A DNA stretch of 64,000 bases from Enterobacter_D sp963521185. GTDB taxonomy: Bacteria; Pseudomonadota; Gammaproteobacteria; Enterobacterales; Enterobacteriaceae. The stretch covers positions 62,001-126,000 of the forward strand of contig CAUQTV010000008.1 in assembly GCA_963521185.1 (NCBI GenBank), written 5' to 3'. The notes under the pieces were generated by a model, which was given only the letters and a program-made list of their open reading frames with translations, was not told the DNA's origin and made no database searches. The translations under genes and the position numbers were made by a program. Shown piece by piece: positions 43,707-52,037 of the stretch (the first letter of the stretch is position 1; each line of letters begins with the position of its first letter).

Positions 43707-44690
43707 ATGGCAACGCGTATTGAATTTCACAAGCATGGTGGCCCCGACGTTCTGAAAGCGGTGGAATTTACCCCCGCCGATCCCGCCGAAAACGAAATCC
43801 AGGTTGAAAATAAAGCCATAGGGATCAACTACATTGATACCTATATTCGCAGCGGACTCTACCCGCCGCCAGCCCTGCCGAGCGGTCTGGGCACCGAAGG
43901 CGCGGGCGTGGTCAGCAAAGTGGGCAAAGGCGTGACGCACATTAAAGCAGGCGACCGCGTGGTGTATGCGCAGTCGGCGCTGGGAGCGTACAGTTCCGTG
44001 CACAATGTGCCCGCGGACAAAGCGGCGATTTTGCCTAACGCCATCTCATTTGAGCAGGCGGCCGCTTCCTTCCTCAAAGGGCTGACGGTCTTTTACCTGC
44101 TGCGCAAAACCTACGAAATCAAACCGGACGAGCCGTTTCTCTTCCACGCTGCGGCCGGTGGCGTGGGGCTGATCGCCTGCCAGTGGTCAAAAGCGCTCGG
44201 TGCAAAACTCATTGGTACCGTCGGCAGCGCGCAAAAAGCACAGCGCGCGTTACAGGCAGGCGCATGGCAGGTGATTAACTATCGCGAAGAGAGCATCGCC
44301 GAGCGGGTAAAAGAGATCACCGGCGGGAAAAAAGTCCGCGTGGTGTATGACTCGGTGGGCAAAGATACCTGGGAGGCGTCGCTGGACTGCCTGCAACGCC
44401 ACGGGCTGATGGTCAGCTTCGGCAATGCGTCCGGCCCGGTGACCGGCGTGAACCTGGGTATTTTGAACCAGAAAGGATCGCTGTATGCGACCCGCCCTTC
44501 CCTGCAAGGTTACATCACCAATCGCGAAGAGTTAGAAGAGGCCAGCAACGAGCTGTTTTCGCTGATCGCCAGTGGGGTGATCAAAGTGGATGTGGCAGAG
44601 GATCAGAAGTTTGCGCTGGCCGATGCACAGCGGGCGCATGAGACGCTGGAAAGCCGGGCGACGCAGGGTTCAAGCCTGTTGATCCCGTAA
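43707..44690 (+). CDS. qorA: NADPH:quinone oxidoreductase
   Basis: A 327-residue zinc-independent medium-chain dehydrogenase that reduces quinones with NADPH. Markers are the N-terminal IEFHKHGGPDVLK, GLGTEGAGVVSKVGKG, the Rossmann motif AAAGGVGLIACQWSKALGAK and VYDSVGKDTWEAS. No zinc-ligand pattern is present, consistent with the QOR subgroup. The length equals E. coli QorA. Shine-Dalgarno AGGAGG precedes ATG 43707. Transcribed alone, away from dnaB. Confidence 0.96.
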   Translation: MATRIEFHKHGGPDVLKAVEFTPADPAENEIQVENKAIGINYIDTYIRSGLYPPPALPSGLGTEGAGVVSKVGKGVTHIKAGDRVVYAQSALGAYSSVHNVPADKAAILPNAISFEQAAASFLKGLTVFYLLRKTYEIKPDEPFLFHAAAGGVGLIACQWSKALGAKLIGTVGSAQKAQRALQAGAWQVINYREESIAERVKEITGGKKVRVVYDSVGKDTWEASLDCLQRHGLMVSFGNASGPVTGVNLGILNQKGSLYATRPSLQGYITNREELEEASNELFSLIASGVIKVDVAEDQKFALADAQRAHETLESRATQGSSLLIP

Positions 44691-44715
44691 GCGCTTCTCG
44701 TTGCGACAAAGAATT

Positions 44716-44748
44716 AGGGCCTCCACATGGGAAGCCCTTTCTTTTTTT
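44716..44748 (+). terminator. Probable terminator of qorA
   Basis: AGGGC (44716-44720) pairs with GCCCT (44734-44738) around CTCCACATGGGAA, followed by TTCTTTTTTT. The 135 bp from here to the pspG stop show nothing else. Confidence 0.65.
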
Positions 44749-44884
44749 AGTTCGGCTGTATGTAGGGTACAGCTCGATGAATTCGTTGACCGCGCAATAG
44801 TGCCAGATCTGGTATCTAAAGCCTATGCGGTTTCAGCGAACTCACCAGGGAAATGTCCGAGGTTGTGATCGACCCCGCATTACC

Positions 44885-45127
44885 TTAGTAACGCCAGCGG
44901 TTATTGCGCTGATACTGTGGGACTTTTGGCTTTTTCACCGCCCGAATCACCCACACAATCGCTACCGCTAACAGCAACCACGGCAGCAGTTTGATCATCA
45001 GCGCGAACAGTCCGCCGACGAACATCAGCGCCGTTGCTACCACCAGCGCGGCCACAATACCCAGCAGTGAAATGCCGGTGACCATCAGCATGACAAAAAA
45101 TCCCACCACAAACAGTAGTTCCAGCAT
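44885..45127 (-). CDS. pspG: Phage shock protein G
   Basis: An 80-residue inner-membrane protein with two to three hydrophobic helices (LELLFVVGFFVMLMVTGIS; LMIKLLPWLLLAVAIVWVI) and a basic tail VPQYQRNNRWRY. It matches E. coli PspG (same length), a member of the PspF regulon that supports the envelope response to proton-motive-force loss. A sigma-54-like element lies upstream at 45182. Single-gene transcript between qorA and dusA, as in E. coli. Confidence 0.94.
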   Translation of the reverse strand: MLELLFVVGFFVMLMVTGISLLGIVAALVVATALMFVGGLFALMIKLLPWLLLAVAIVWVIRAVKKPKVPQYQRNNRWRY

Positions 45128-45181
45128 GGCTGTCTCCCAAAGGTCATCGCCCAGAAATCGTTACATCACTGAAGTCTGTAT

Positions 45182-45197
45182 TACAAGAAACATGCCA
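45182..45197 (-). promoter_or_regulatory. Sigma-54 promoter of pspG
   Basis: On the minus strand TGGCATGTTTCTTGTA has GG and the downstream TTG at sigma-54 spacing (TTGT instead of TTGC). E. coli pspG is likewise sigma-54/PspF dependent. AT-rich sequence upstream could take IHF and PspF. Confidence 0.65.
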
Positions 45198-45213
45198 AAA
45201 TTAACTTATTGTT

Positions 45214-45250
45214 TTAAAACGAAAACGCCTCGCTGACGAGAGCGAGGCGT
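45214..45250 (-). terminator. Terminator of dusA
   Basis: A perfect 10-bp stem ACGCCTCGCT/AGCGAGGCGT with a 6-base loop. On the minus strand it is followed by TTTTCGTTTTA. It lies 30 bases after the dusA stop and insulates pspG. Confidence 0.88.
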
Positions 45251-45279
45251 GGTTATTTTGACCAGGTTTTAGTGAAATT

Positions 45280-46278
45280 TTAACGCTTATCCGCCACCAG
45301 CTTCAGCGCCTGCTCAACCACGTTGACGTCGGCACCAGGCTTATGCGCGTTTTCACTCAGATGACGACGCCACTGGCGCGCGCCCGGAATGCCCTGGAAA
45401 AGCCCGAGCATGTGGCGGGTGATGTGACCCAGATATGCGCCGTTGCTCAGCTCTCGCTCCATGTACGGATACATGGCGCGCACAATGGCTACGGGATCCG
45501 GTTGCGGAACGTCAAGACCGAAAATCTCACGGTCCACGGCGGCCAGAATTCCGGGGTTTTGATAGGCTTCGCGCCCTACCATCACGCCGTCCATGTGCTC
45601 AAGATGCGCTTTGGCCTCCGCAAGCGATTTGATGCCACCGTTGATGGACATCGTAAGCTGCGGGAAATCGCGTTTTAACTGGTAAACACGCGGGTAATCC
45701 AGCGGCGGGATCTCACGGTTTTCTTTCGGGCTAAGGCCCGAGAGCCAGGCTTTACGCGCATGGATGATAAACATCTCGCACTCGCCGTTACCGGCAACCG
45801 TATTGATGAAATCACAGAGAAAAGCGTAGCTGTCCTGATCGTCAATGCCGATACGCGTTTTGACCGTCACCGGGATCGACACCACATCGCGCATGGCTTT
45901 GATGCAGTCGGCCACCAGTTGCGCATTGCCCATCAGGCAGGCACCGAACATGCCGTTTTGCACGCGATCGGACGGGCAGCCGACGTTGAGGTTGATCTCA
46001 TCATAGCCACGCGCTTGCGCCAGTTTTGCACACTGCGCCAGCTGCGCCGGATCGCTGCCCCCCAGCTGCAAGGCCACCGGATGCTCTTCCTCGCTGTACG
46101 CCAGGTAATCACCTTTGCCATGAATGATCGCCCCGGTGGTGACCATTTCCGTGTAGAGCAGCGTTTCGCGGGACAGCAGACGCAAAAAGTAGCGGCAATG
46201 CCTGTCCGTCCAGTCGAGCATCGGCGCGATGGAAAAGCGGGAAGAAGCGAATTCAGAGGACGGAGTGACTAGTGACAT
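45280..46278 (-). CDS. dusA: tRNA-dihydrouridine synthase A
   Basis: A 332-residue flavoprotein that reduces uridines 20 and 20a in the tRNA D-loop. FMN-binding PMLDWTDRHCRYF opens the TIM barrel. LNVGCPSDRVQNGMFGACLM carries the catalytic cysteine, and MFIIHARKAWLSGLSPKENR and SINGGIKSL bind the phosphate. The ATG at 46278 gives a start close to other DusA proteins; the ATG at 46344 is possible but adds unrelated residues, and neither has a strong Shine-Dalgarno. dusA genes are also integration sites for some prophages; none is integrated here. Confidence 0.94.
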   Translation of the reverse strand: MSLVTPSSEFASSRFSIAPMLDWTDRHCRYFLRLLSRETLLYTEMVTTGAIIHGKGDYLAYSEEEHPVALQLGGSDPAQLAQCAKLAQARGYDEINLNVGCPSDRVQNGMFGACLMGNAQLVADCIKAMRDVVSIPVTVKTRIGIDDQDSYAFLCDFINTVAGNGECEMFIIHARKAWLSGLSPKENREIPPLDYPRVYQLKRDFPQLTMSINGGIKSLAEAKAHLEHMDGVMVGREAYQNPGILAAVDREIFGLDVPQPDPVAIVRAMYPYMERELSNGAYLGHITRHMLGLFQGIPGARQWRRHLSENAHKPGADVNVVEQALKLVADKR

Positions 46279-46385
46279 AGCGTACAATTTTGCATCAACG
46301 TGAAAAAGGGGCGCTACTATAGCACACTCATTTCGCTGGGACACAGCGCACGTTTATGCCAGTCAAGCGGCGGCATAAACTAGCA

Positions 46386-46682
46386 TTAAATGATTTTTAG
46401 CTGATTGATAATAAAAGGGTTGGACTGTAGTAATAATAAGAGCTTACGAGGGGCACCCGTTGGCTGACGGCGCTTGCTCTCCCAACTTTTCACCAGATCA
46501 TGGCTTACACCTACGGCAGTCGCGAATTCCTGTTGACGCAGGCCGGTCGCTTCTCTAATCGCTTTTACATCTATCTCACTAAAGGAATGTACGTGCTCAG
46601 GACTCGGCGAAATCTCACCCATTTCGATGTGGACCATCTCTTCTGCACTGGCCAGCAGATCGGCAAATAACGCATCTTTCAT
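46386..46682 (-). CDS. HigA-type antitoxin (XRE helix-turn-helix)
   Basis: A 98-residue protein. The C-terminal half is a helix-turn-helix: IDVKAIREATGLRQQEFATAVGVSHDLVKSWESKRRQPTG, the form seen in HigA2/NadS antitoxins. The N-terminal half (MEEMVHIEMGEI-like acidic region) is the likely toxin-neutralising part. ATG 46682 with GAGAG upstream is chosen over a TTG at 46688. It follows the toxin gene in the same direction after 49 bases, the reversed toxin-first order of hig loci. It should repress its own promoter, where an inverted repeat is present at 47090. Not present at this place in E. coli K-12. Confidence 0.85.
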   Translation of the reverse strand: MKDALFADLLASAEEMVHIEMGEISPSPEHVHSFSEIDVKAIREATGLRQQEFATAVGVSHDLVKSWESKRRQPTGAPRKLLLLLQSNPFIINQLKII

Positions 46683-46731
46683 TATCAATCTCTCAAACAG
46701 GATAAGAACCTGAGTCGGGTTCGGTTAAGCC

Positions 46732-47055
46732 TTACCAGACATTGAGTTTTTCAACTAACTGTGACAGTAGCTTACATTGTTCGTCAGTGAGGGAATCCTG
46801 CTCATTTTTGGGATAAATGAGCGCAAGAAAAATACGGCCATTTCTAAGGATATTGTAATAAATGACGCGAACACCGCCACGCTTACCCATGCCTGGCCTG
46901 TTCCAGCGCACTTTTCGAAATCCACCCGTGGCGACAATCACGTCACCTACGTCAGGATCGTTGATTAACATTTCCTGAAATGCCTGGAATTCATCGTCAG
47001 GCATTAGCGCTTTTCTTCTTTTGCTAAATCCATGCAGTTCTATGAATGTGTACAT
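46732..47055 (-). CDS. HigB/RelE-type toxin
   Basis: A 107-residue RelE-superfamily protein. The order FRKVRW, KRGGVRVIYY, then IFLALIYPKNEQDSLTDEQ is that of HigB2-type ribosome-dependent mRNA endonucleases (about 110 residues). The basic and aromatic residues R, K and Y in these segments are the usual catalytic candidates. ATG 47055 (MYTFIELHGF) is chosen by similarity; in-frame codons up to 47106 run into the promoter. First gene of a two-gene operon with its antitoxin. Predicted intact. Confidence 0.85.
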   Translation of the reverse strand: MYTFIELHGFSKRRKALMPDDEFQAFQEMLINDPDVGDVIVATGGFRKVRWNRPGMGKRGGVRVIYYNILRNGRIFLALIYPKNEQDSLTDEQCKLLSQLVEKLNVW

Positions 47056-47089
47056 GATGCATCCTGCAACAAGATATCTCACCGCAGAA

Positions 47090-47104
47090 GTGTACCGCGT
47101 ACAC
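47090..47104. promoter_or_regulatory. Candidate operator of the higBA-like operon
   Basis: GTGTACCGCGTACAC is an inverted repeat with 6-bp arms around CGC, 34 bases upstream of the toxin start. Antitoxins of this type autorepress through such palindromes; binding is inferred. Confidence 0.5.
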
Positions 47105-47128
47105 AAAAAACAAACAAATTATTTGCTA

Positions 47129-47151
47129 ACCGGAGGCGTTGCGCCTCCGGT
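47129..47151. terminator. Strong hairpin between the toxin operon and the TraF-like gene
   Basis: ACCGGAGGCG-TTG-CGCCTCCGGT is a perfect 10-bp stem, 9 bases beyond the end of the minus-strand TraF-like gene. The T-run (TTTTTT) is on the plus-strand side, with only a weak T-rich tail on the minus strand. Confidence 0.7.
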
Positions 47152-47159
47152 CGGCTTTT

Positions 47160-48476
47160 TTAGAAGGTCATGCTGAGCTGTGCGCCTGCACCCCAGGTTT
47201 CGTCTTCGCCCACCAGTCCCGTCAGATCGACGTGCACGGTGTTAAACGGTGCAAAACCCACACCGCCGGTGAAGACATTGCTGTCGTTGTCTTTCACGTC
47301 AGCGCGGTAACCAGCACGCACCGCCAGCCAGTTCAGCGGACGCACTTCAGCACCGACGCCCACATACTGGGAGTTCTCTTCGCTCTTGAAGCCTTTGGTT
47401 TCCGTCAGATCGCCATCGGCGCTAACGGTGACCAGATCGTTGTGCCATGCGACACCGGCGGTCACCAGCGGGCTGATTTGGTAGGTATCTTTATAGCTCA
47501 CCACATCGCCGGTGCGGCCATTGGTGATGCGAATATCTTTGGTGTCGATATCGCGGGAGATCAGGTTCTGGCCGCTTAAGCCCACGGTCCAGTTTTCACT
47601 CAGGTCGGCGGCGATACCGGCATCGACGTTAAAACCGGTGTCGTCGGTGCGATAACGGCTGCTTTTAAAATCATCGCTGTCGTAATCGTAAATCGACGTG
47701 GTGTAGTTGTAGACCCAGGTTTTTTGCAGCTTCGGTGTCACACCGAAGGAGACCGGCACATCACCGATCATAAACTGGCGCGCCACAGCGACGCCGTAAT
47801 CCGAAACGATCGCTGCGCGGCCGGAGGCGGTGGAGTTAAGGTTTTGCGTGATTTCGTCAGCGCCGTTTGGTGACAGTGCCGCTTGCAGGGCCACGCCCGC
47901 CGCGACCGCATCGCTGTTCTGGATGCTGCGCAGGTAGGTGATGTCCTGCTGATCGACAGAAGAGCTGACACGCGCGTGCGCATAGGCTTTGGTGACGAAA
48001 GCCACCGACAGCACACGGTTAGGAATACTCACCGCAATGCCCGCTGCGGCACTGGCGCGCGCGGTTTTTCCGTCTAAAAATTCCAGCTCATCGGCCAGAT
48101 CTTTCGCCGCGCCCTGGAATTCATTGAGCGTACCCAGCGGGTTGGCAATGATATCTGCCGCCGTCAGGTTATCCACGACGTCGCTGTAGCGGTCAATTTT
48201 GTCGCTAATGTCGTCGATTTCGTCCTGAAGATTGTCTTTATCGGTAAGTTGCGCCTGCACGCTCGGCAGGATCACCGTTACGTCATCTTCCGGCTGCGCT
48301 TTGGCCAGCAACGCCGGGTTAATCAGTACGCCGCTGCCATAACTGGCGGAAGCCACACCGGTTCCCCCCATTGCGTCGCTACGTGCTTCTGCCCAGGTAT
48401 TGGCTGCTCCTGCCTGATTTGCCACAAAAAAGGAGACAGCGAGAGTTATCATCGAAAACTTAAAATTTTTTTTCAC
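47160..48476 (-). CDS. TraF_2-type outer-membrane protein
   Basis: A 438-residue exported protein. Signal peptide about 24 residues (FFVANQAGA, cleavage before ANTW). The mature start WAEARSDAMGGTGVASASYGSGVLINPA resembles OmpP1/FadL-like barrels and the family often labelled conjugal transfer protein TraF. A charged coiled-coil insert (NLQDEIDDISDKIDRY) is followed by many short amphipathic beta strands, and the protein ends in phenylalanine (LSMTF), the usual outer-membrane barrel signal. No other conjugation genes are nearby, so the TraF label should not be taken as evidence of a plasmid. Function unknown. It occupies the place of yjbL/yjbM in E. coli. Confidence 0.78.
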   Translation of the reverse strand: MKKNFKFSMITLAVSFFVANQAGAANTWAEARSDAMGGTGVASASYGSGVLINPALLAKAQPEDDVTVILPSVQAQLTDKDNLQDEIDDISDKIDRYSDVVDNLTAADIIANPLGTLNEFQGAAKDLADELEFLDGKTARASAAAGIAVSIPNRVLSVAFVTKAYAHARVSSSVDQQDITYLRSIQNSDAVAAGVALQAALSPNGADEITQNLNSTASGRAAIVSDYGVAVARQFMIGDVPVSFGVTPKLQKTWVYNYTTSIYDYDSDDFKSSRYRTDDTGFNVDAGIAADLSENWTVGLSGQNLISRDIDTKDIRITNGRTGDVVSYKDTYQISPLVTAGVAWHNDLVTVSADGDLTETKGFKSEENSQYVGVGAEVRPLNWLAVRAGYRADVKDNDSNVFTGGVGFAPFNTVHVDLTGLVGEDETWGAGAQLSMTF

Positions 48477-48858
48477 AGTATGCCCGTCTTTTAATTAAGT
48501 GAAGATCTATCCCCCGACAGTTATCGCCTGAACAGGGATGAACTATTGCTGTGAACAACGATGTTAAATGCGCTTAATTCAAATTAATGACGCGGGTTCC
48601 GCGCTGATTTTATTCATTCCTAATCCCATCCTTTTCGCGGACGTTATTAACTTATAGAAGACGAAATTAATTTCGGGTAGGTTTTCCAGCGCGAGCATGA
48701 AAAAGAAGACGGAAACGGCGCGTAACGTGGCGGGATGCATCGGGGTAGAAATCTGAGCAAATAATGCTGCCGGGAGCGCGCAGTGGCGCGGATCTCGGCG
48801 TTTTGACGAGAACATGGTAAAGTGTGTGTTTCCCCTTCCCCGCAACCAGAGGATGCCC
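48477..48858. other. Intergenic region before zur
   Basis: A 382-bp gap between the divergent TraF-like and zur genes. Minus-strand frames here (48579-48920, 48667-48879) run into zur and have no Shine-Dalgarno or recognisable protein. It presumably holds both promoters. Nothing else was recognised. Confidence 0.5.
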
Positions 48859-49374
48859 ATGGACATGACCACTTCGCAAGAGATGCTAACGCAGGCCGAA
48901 CAGCTCTGTGCGCAACGCAATGTGCGACTGACTCCGCAGCGTCTGGAAGTGTTGCGGCTGATGAGCCTGCAAAAAGGGGCGATTAGCGCTTACGATCTGC
49001 TGGACTTACTGCGCGTATCTGAGCCGCAGGCCAAACCGCCAACGGTTTATCGCGCGCTGGATTTTCTGCTTGAGCAGGGATTTGTGCATAAAGTGGAGTC
49101 CACCAACAGCTACGTGCTGTGCCACCTTTTCGACAAACCGTCGCACACCTCCGCCATGTTTATTTGCGATCGCTGCGGGTCGGTGAAAGAAGAAGGCGCT
49201 GAGGGTGTAGAAGATATTATGCACGGGCTGGCCGCTAAAATGGGTTTTGCGCTGCGGCATAACGTGATTGAAGCGCATGGCCTGTGTTCGGCCTGTTCAG
49301 AAGTGGAAGCCTGTCGTCATCAGGGCGAGTGCCACCATGACCACAGCATTCAGCTGAAGAAAAAACCGCGCTGA
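48859..49374 (+). CDS. zur: Zinc uptake regulator Zur
   Basis: A 171-residue Fur-family repressor that shuts off znuABC and other zinc-uptake genes when zinc is sufficient. The N-terminal winged helix includes RLTPQRLEVLRLM and KPPTVYRALDFLLEQGFVHK. Structural zinc cysteines are in CDRCG and CSAC, with C/H-rich VEACRHQGECHHDH near the end. ATG 48859 gives the E. coli length and spacing from AGAGGAT; ATG 48853 and 48865 are alternatives. Confidence 0.96.
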   Translation: MDMTTSQEMLTQAEQLCAQRNVRLTPQRLEVLRLMSLQKGAISAYDLLDLLRVSEPQAKPPTVYRALDFLLEQGFVHKVESTNSYVLCHLFDKPSHTSAMFICDRCGSVKEEGAEGVEDIMHGLAAKMGFALRHNVIEAHGLCSACSEVEACRHQGECHHDHSIQLKKKPR

Positions 49375-49463
49375 TTACGTTGAGTTTTGAATGGAGTATG
49401 AGGTTGGTGGTACATCCTTGTACCATTCGGGCAGGGTAGCCTTAGATTTGGTGCAGTACGCTA

Positions 49464-49673
49464 CTACCAGCGATAGTCGTGGCGGGTTTCCCAGTCACCG
49501 ACTTCTTTCTCGGCCTGGTCTTTCTGATAGCCGTAGCGTTCCTGAATTTTCCCGACCAGCTGATCGCGTTTACCTTCGATGATTGTCATATCATCGTCGG
49601 TCAATTTGCCCCACTGTTCTTTCGCTTTACCTTTAAACTGTTTCCAGTTACCGCCGACTTCGTCTTTATTCAT
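49464..49673 (-). CDS. yjbJ: CsbD-family stress protein YjbJ
   Basis: A 69-residue, highly charged hydrophilic protein with the CsbD pattern NWKQFKGKAKEQWGKLTDDD and the tail GDWETRHDYRW. It matches E. coli YjbJ, an abundant stress- and osmotically induced (sigma-S type) protein of unknown function. Convergent with zur. The gap up to 49904 has no clear gene except a doubtful 29-codon frame at 49779. Confidence 0.95.
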   Translation of the reverse strand: MNKDEVGGNWKQFKGKAKEQWGKLTDDDMTIIEGKRDQLVGKIQERYGYQKDQAEKEVGDWETRHDYRW

Positions 49674-49778
49674 AATGTCTTCCTCATCGTTCGGTGTTGA
49701 ATAACATAAACTATTCGTCGTCCATCGTTACGTTCATGATGTGCTGAACGTGATAATTATTATAGATAAGGATTTTAT

Positions 49779-49868
49779 ATGATGGGCGTTATTCGGAATA
49801 TTGAACCATTCTGGCAGGCAAATAGTAGGGTTATAGAGAGGAAAACCGATGCGGGATCAGGTGGGTAA
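49779..49868 (+). CDS. Possible 29-residue small protein (doubtful)
   Basis: ATG ATG at 49779/49782 follows an AAGGAT Shine-Dalgarno at proper spacing and reads 29 codons to TAA 49866-49868 (start MMGVIRNIEPFWQAN). There is no similarity known to me and no conserved-domain signal, so this may be chance. Confidence 0.2.
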   Translation: MMGVIRNIEPFWQANSRVIERKTDAGSGG

Positions 49869-49904
49869 CGCGCTGCGTAAACCCGTGTCAATAAAGGTAA
49901 CGCG

Positions 49905-51224
49905 TTATGAAAACCAGCTATTAGCCCGCCAGTGTTTGCGCCATATCCACGCCAGCGTAATGCCGCGCAGGGCCAGAAACACCGTCAGCGACAGCCACAG
50001 TCCGTGATTGCCCAACAGCGGCACGGTAGTGAGCGTCAGGGCAAACCCGGCAGCGGCCACCGCCATGCTGTTTCGCATCTGCGCACCGCGCGTTGCCCCG
50101 ATGAACATGCCGTCGAGCAGATAACACCAGACGCCCACAACGGGTAAAACCACCTGCCAGCCGAGGTAGCGATCCGCCAGCTGTTGCAGTTCCGGCAGCG
50201 ATGTCAGGAGCGCGATGATGTATTCACCGCCCACCGCATACACCAGCGCAAAGCCTAACGCCACGATCCCCGACTGCCGACAGGCCGCCCGCCAGACGCT
50301 GAGCAACTGGCTGCCGTCGCGCGCGCCGTAGGCCTGGCCGGAATGTGCTTCGACGGCGTAGGCAAAGCCGTCAAGCGCGTAAGCGGTGAAGGTCAGCAGC
50401 GTCATTAGCACCGCGTTCACGGCAATGACGTCGCTGCCGAGGCGCGCACCGAGCACGGTGACGGTGCCAAAGCAGAGCTGGAGCAGCAGCGAGCGCAGCA
50501 TGATGTCGCGATTGAGCGCCAGTAACCGCCGCACATTGCCGCGCCACGCGGTTTTGAGCATGGCCAGCGATACGCCGCGCAGCCGCAAGCCACGGTGAAC
50601 CATACCCAGCCCGACAAAAAACGTCGCATATTCGGCGATCGCCGTCGCCAGCGCCGCCCCCTGCACGTCCATTTTCAGCCCCATCACCAGCCAGATATCG
50701 AGCACGATATTGAGCAGGTTACCCACCACCAGCAGAACCACCGGCGCGCGCGCATACTGAATGCCCAGCAGCCAGCCCAGCAAAACGAGATTGGCCAGCG
50801 AGGCCGGGGCGCTCAACCAGCGCAGGCTCAGGAAACGCTGCGCCTGTTCCAGCACCGCGTCGCTGCCGCCCACAATGTGCAGCGTCAGGTCGATAAGCGG
50901 CGTTCTGAAGAGCACAATAAGCGCGCCCGCCGCCAGGGCCAGGATGAGGGGTTGGATCAGCGCACGCGCCAGCGCCTGGGGATCGCGCGCGCCAAACGCC
51001 TGTGCGGTGAAGCCGGTGGTGCTCATGCGTAAAAACAGCAGCAGCATAAACAGAAAGCTGGTTGCCGTTGCGCCAACCGCCACGCCGCCAAGGTAAACCG
51101 GGCTGTCGAGATGACCAATGATCGCCGTATCCACCAGCCCCAACAGCGGCACGGTGATGTTGGAAAAAATCATGGGAAGCGCGAGACGCCAGAGCGCCTT
51201 ATCGGAAGCGGTCAGCAGTGACAT
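49905..51224 (-). CDS. dinF: MATE-family efflux protein DinF
   Basis: A 439-residue inner-membrane transporter of the MATE family with about 12 helices. The N-terminal WRLALPMIFSNITVPLLGLVDTAIIGHL and GGVAVGATATSFLFMLLLFLRMSTTGFTAQAFGARD are characteristic. It lies 71 bp downstream of lexA in the same direction, so it is part of the SOS operon as in E. coli. It exports cationic or toxic compounds; E. coli DinF is linked to oxidative stress and bile salt tolerance. Confidence 0.95.
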   Translation of the reverse strand: MSLLTASDKALWRLALPMIFSNITVPLLGLVDTAIIGHLDSPVYLGGVAVGATATSFLFMLLLFLRMSTTGFTAQAFGARDPQALARALIQPLILALAAGALIVLFRTPLIDLTLHIVGGSDAVLEQAQRFLSLRWLSAPASLANLVLLGWLLGIQYARAPVVLLVVGNLLNIVLDIWLVMGLKMDVQGAALATAIAEYATFFVGLGMVHRGLRLRGVSLAMLKTAWRGNVRRLLALNRDIMLRSLLLQLCFGTVTVLGARLGSDVIAVNAVLMTLLTFTAYALDGFAYAVEAHSGQAYGARDGSQLLSVWRAACRQSGIVALGFALVYAVGGEYIIALLTSLPELQQLADRYLGWQVVLPVVGVWCYLLDGMFIGATRGAQMRNSMAVAAAGFALTLTTVPLLGNHGLWLSLTVFLALRGITLAWIWRKHWRANSWFS

Positions 51225-51295
51225 GCGGAAATACCGGGCAGTTCAAAGAAGCGCTGCGGCAACGGTAACCGTGCCACAGCGTTTACAGGAGAAGG

Positions 51296-51904
51296 TTACA
51301 GCCACTCACCGTTGCGGATCACGCCAACGGCCAGCCCTTCAATGGTGAAACTCTGCTCGCGCAGGTCAACCACAATGGGGGAAAACTCGCTGTTTTCCGG
51401 CAGAAGCGACACGGTGTTGCCCTGTTTTTTCAGGCGCTTAACCGTCACTTCGTCGTCAATGCGCGCTACAACCACCTGGCCGTTACGCACATCCTGCGTT
51501 TTGTGCACGGCCAGCAGATCGCCGTCCATGATGCCGATGTCTTTCATCGACATTCCGCTCACGCGCAGCAGGAAATCGGCGTTCGGTTTAAACAGAGAAG
51601 GATCGACCTGATAGTGACCTTCAATGTGCTGTTGTGCCAGCAGCGGTTCACCCGCCGCGACGCGACCCACCAGCGGCAAACCGGTTTCTTCTTCCACCAG
51701 CAGGCGGATACCGCGGGAAGCCCCTGACACGATCTCAAGAACCCCTTTACGCGCCAGTGCTTTGAGGTGTTCTTCAGCCGCATTCGGGGAACGGAACCCC
51801 AAGCGCTGAGCAATTTCCGCACGTGTCGGCGGCATGCCCGTCTGGCTGATATGATCCCGGATGAGATCAAACACCTCTTGCTGCCTGGTCGTTAACGCTT
51901 TCAT
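51296..51904 (-). CDS. lexA: SOS repressor LexA
   Basis: A 202-residue repressor. The winged helix (RAEIAQRLGFRSPNAAEEHLKAL) binds SOS boxes. Self-cleavage occurs at A84-G85 in RVAAGEP, with catalytic S119 (GMSM) and K156 (TVKRLKK) all present. RecA filaments trigger the cleavage. Two SOS boxes lie just upstream for autorepression. Targets visible in this window are lexA-dinF and the uvrA/ssb region. Confidence 0.98.
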   Translation of the reverse strand: MKALTTRQQEVFDLIRDHISQTGMPPTRAEIAQRLGFRSPNAAEEHLKALARKGVLEIVSGASRGIRLLVEEETGLPLVGRVAAGEPLLAQQHIEGHYQVDPSLFKPNADFLLRVSGMSMKDIGIMDGDLLAVHKTQDVRNGQVVVARIDDEVTVKRLKKQGNTVSLLPENSEFSPIVVDLREQSFTIEGLAVGVIRNGEWL

Positions 51905-51912
51905 TCCGCCCC

Positions 51913-51928
51913 CTGGGTGTATATACAG
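51913..51928. promoter_or_regulatory. LexA box 1 of lexA
   Basis: CTGGGTGTATATACAG (CTG-N10-CAG), 9 bases upstream of the lexA start codon. Same placement as in E. coli. Confidence 0.93.
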
Positions 51929-51933
51929 TTATG

Positions 51934-51949
51934 CTGTGAGTATATACAG
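51934..51949. promoter_or_regulatory. LexA box 2 of lexA
   Basis: CTGTGAGTATATACAG (CTG-N10-CAG), centre-to-centre 21 bp from box 1, giving tandem cooperative binding as in E. coli. Confidence 0.93.
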
Positions 51950-52037
51950 TCAAAGTCCATTTTGGAACCGAATTTTAAGCAAAAAACCAGGGCTTTATGC
52001 ATTTCTGGGAGCTAAGACGAGAACCGGAAAGAAAAGC

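Noticed and set aside
45280..46400. Prophage integrated at dusA
   Set aside because: dusA is a known integration target, but both flanks carry ordinary genes and no integrase is present.
47160..48476. Evidence for an integrated conjugative element from the TraF label
   Set aside because: No relaxase, integrase, type IV secretion genes or att-like repeats were seen; the protein looks like an outer-membrane barrel.
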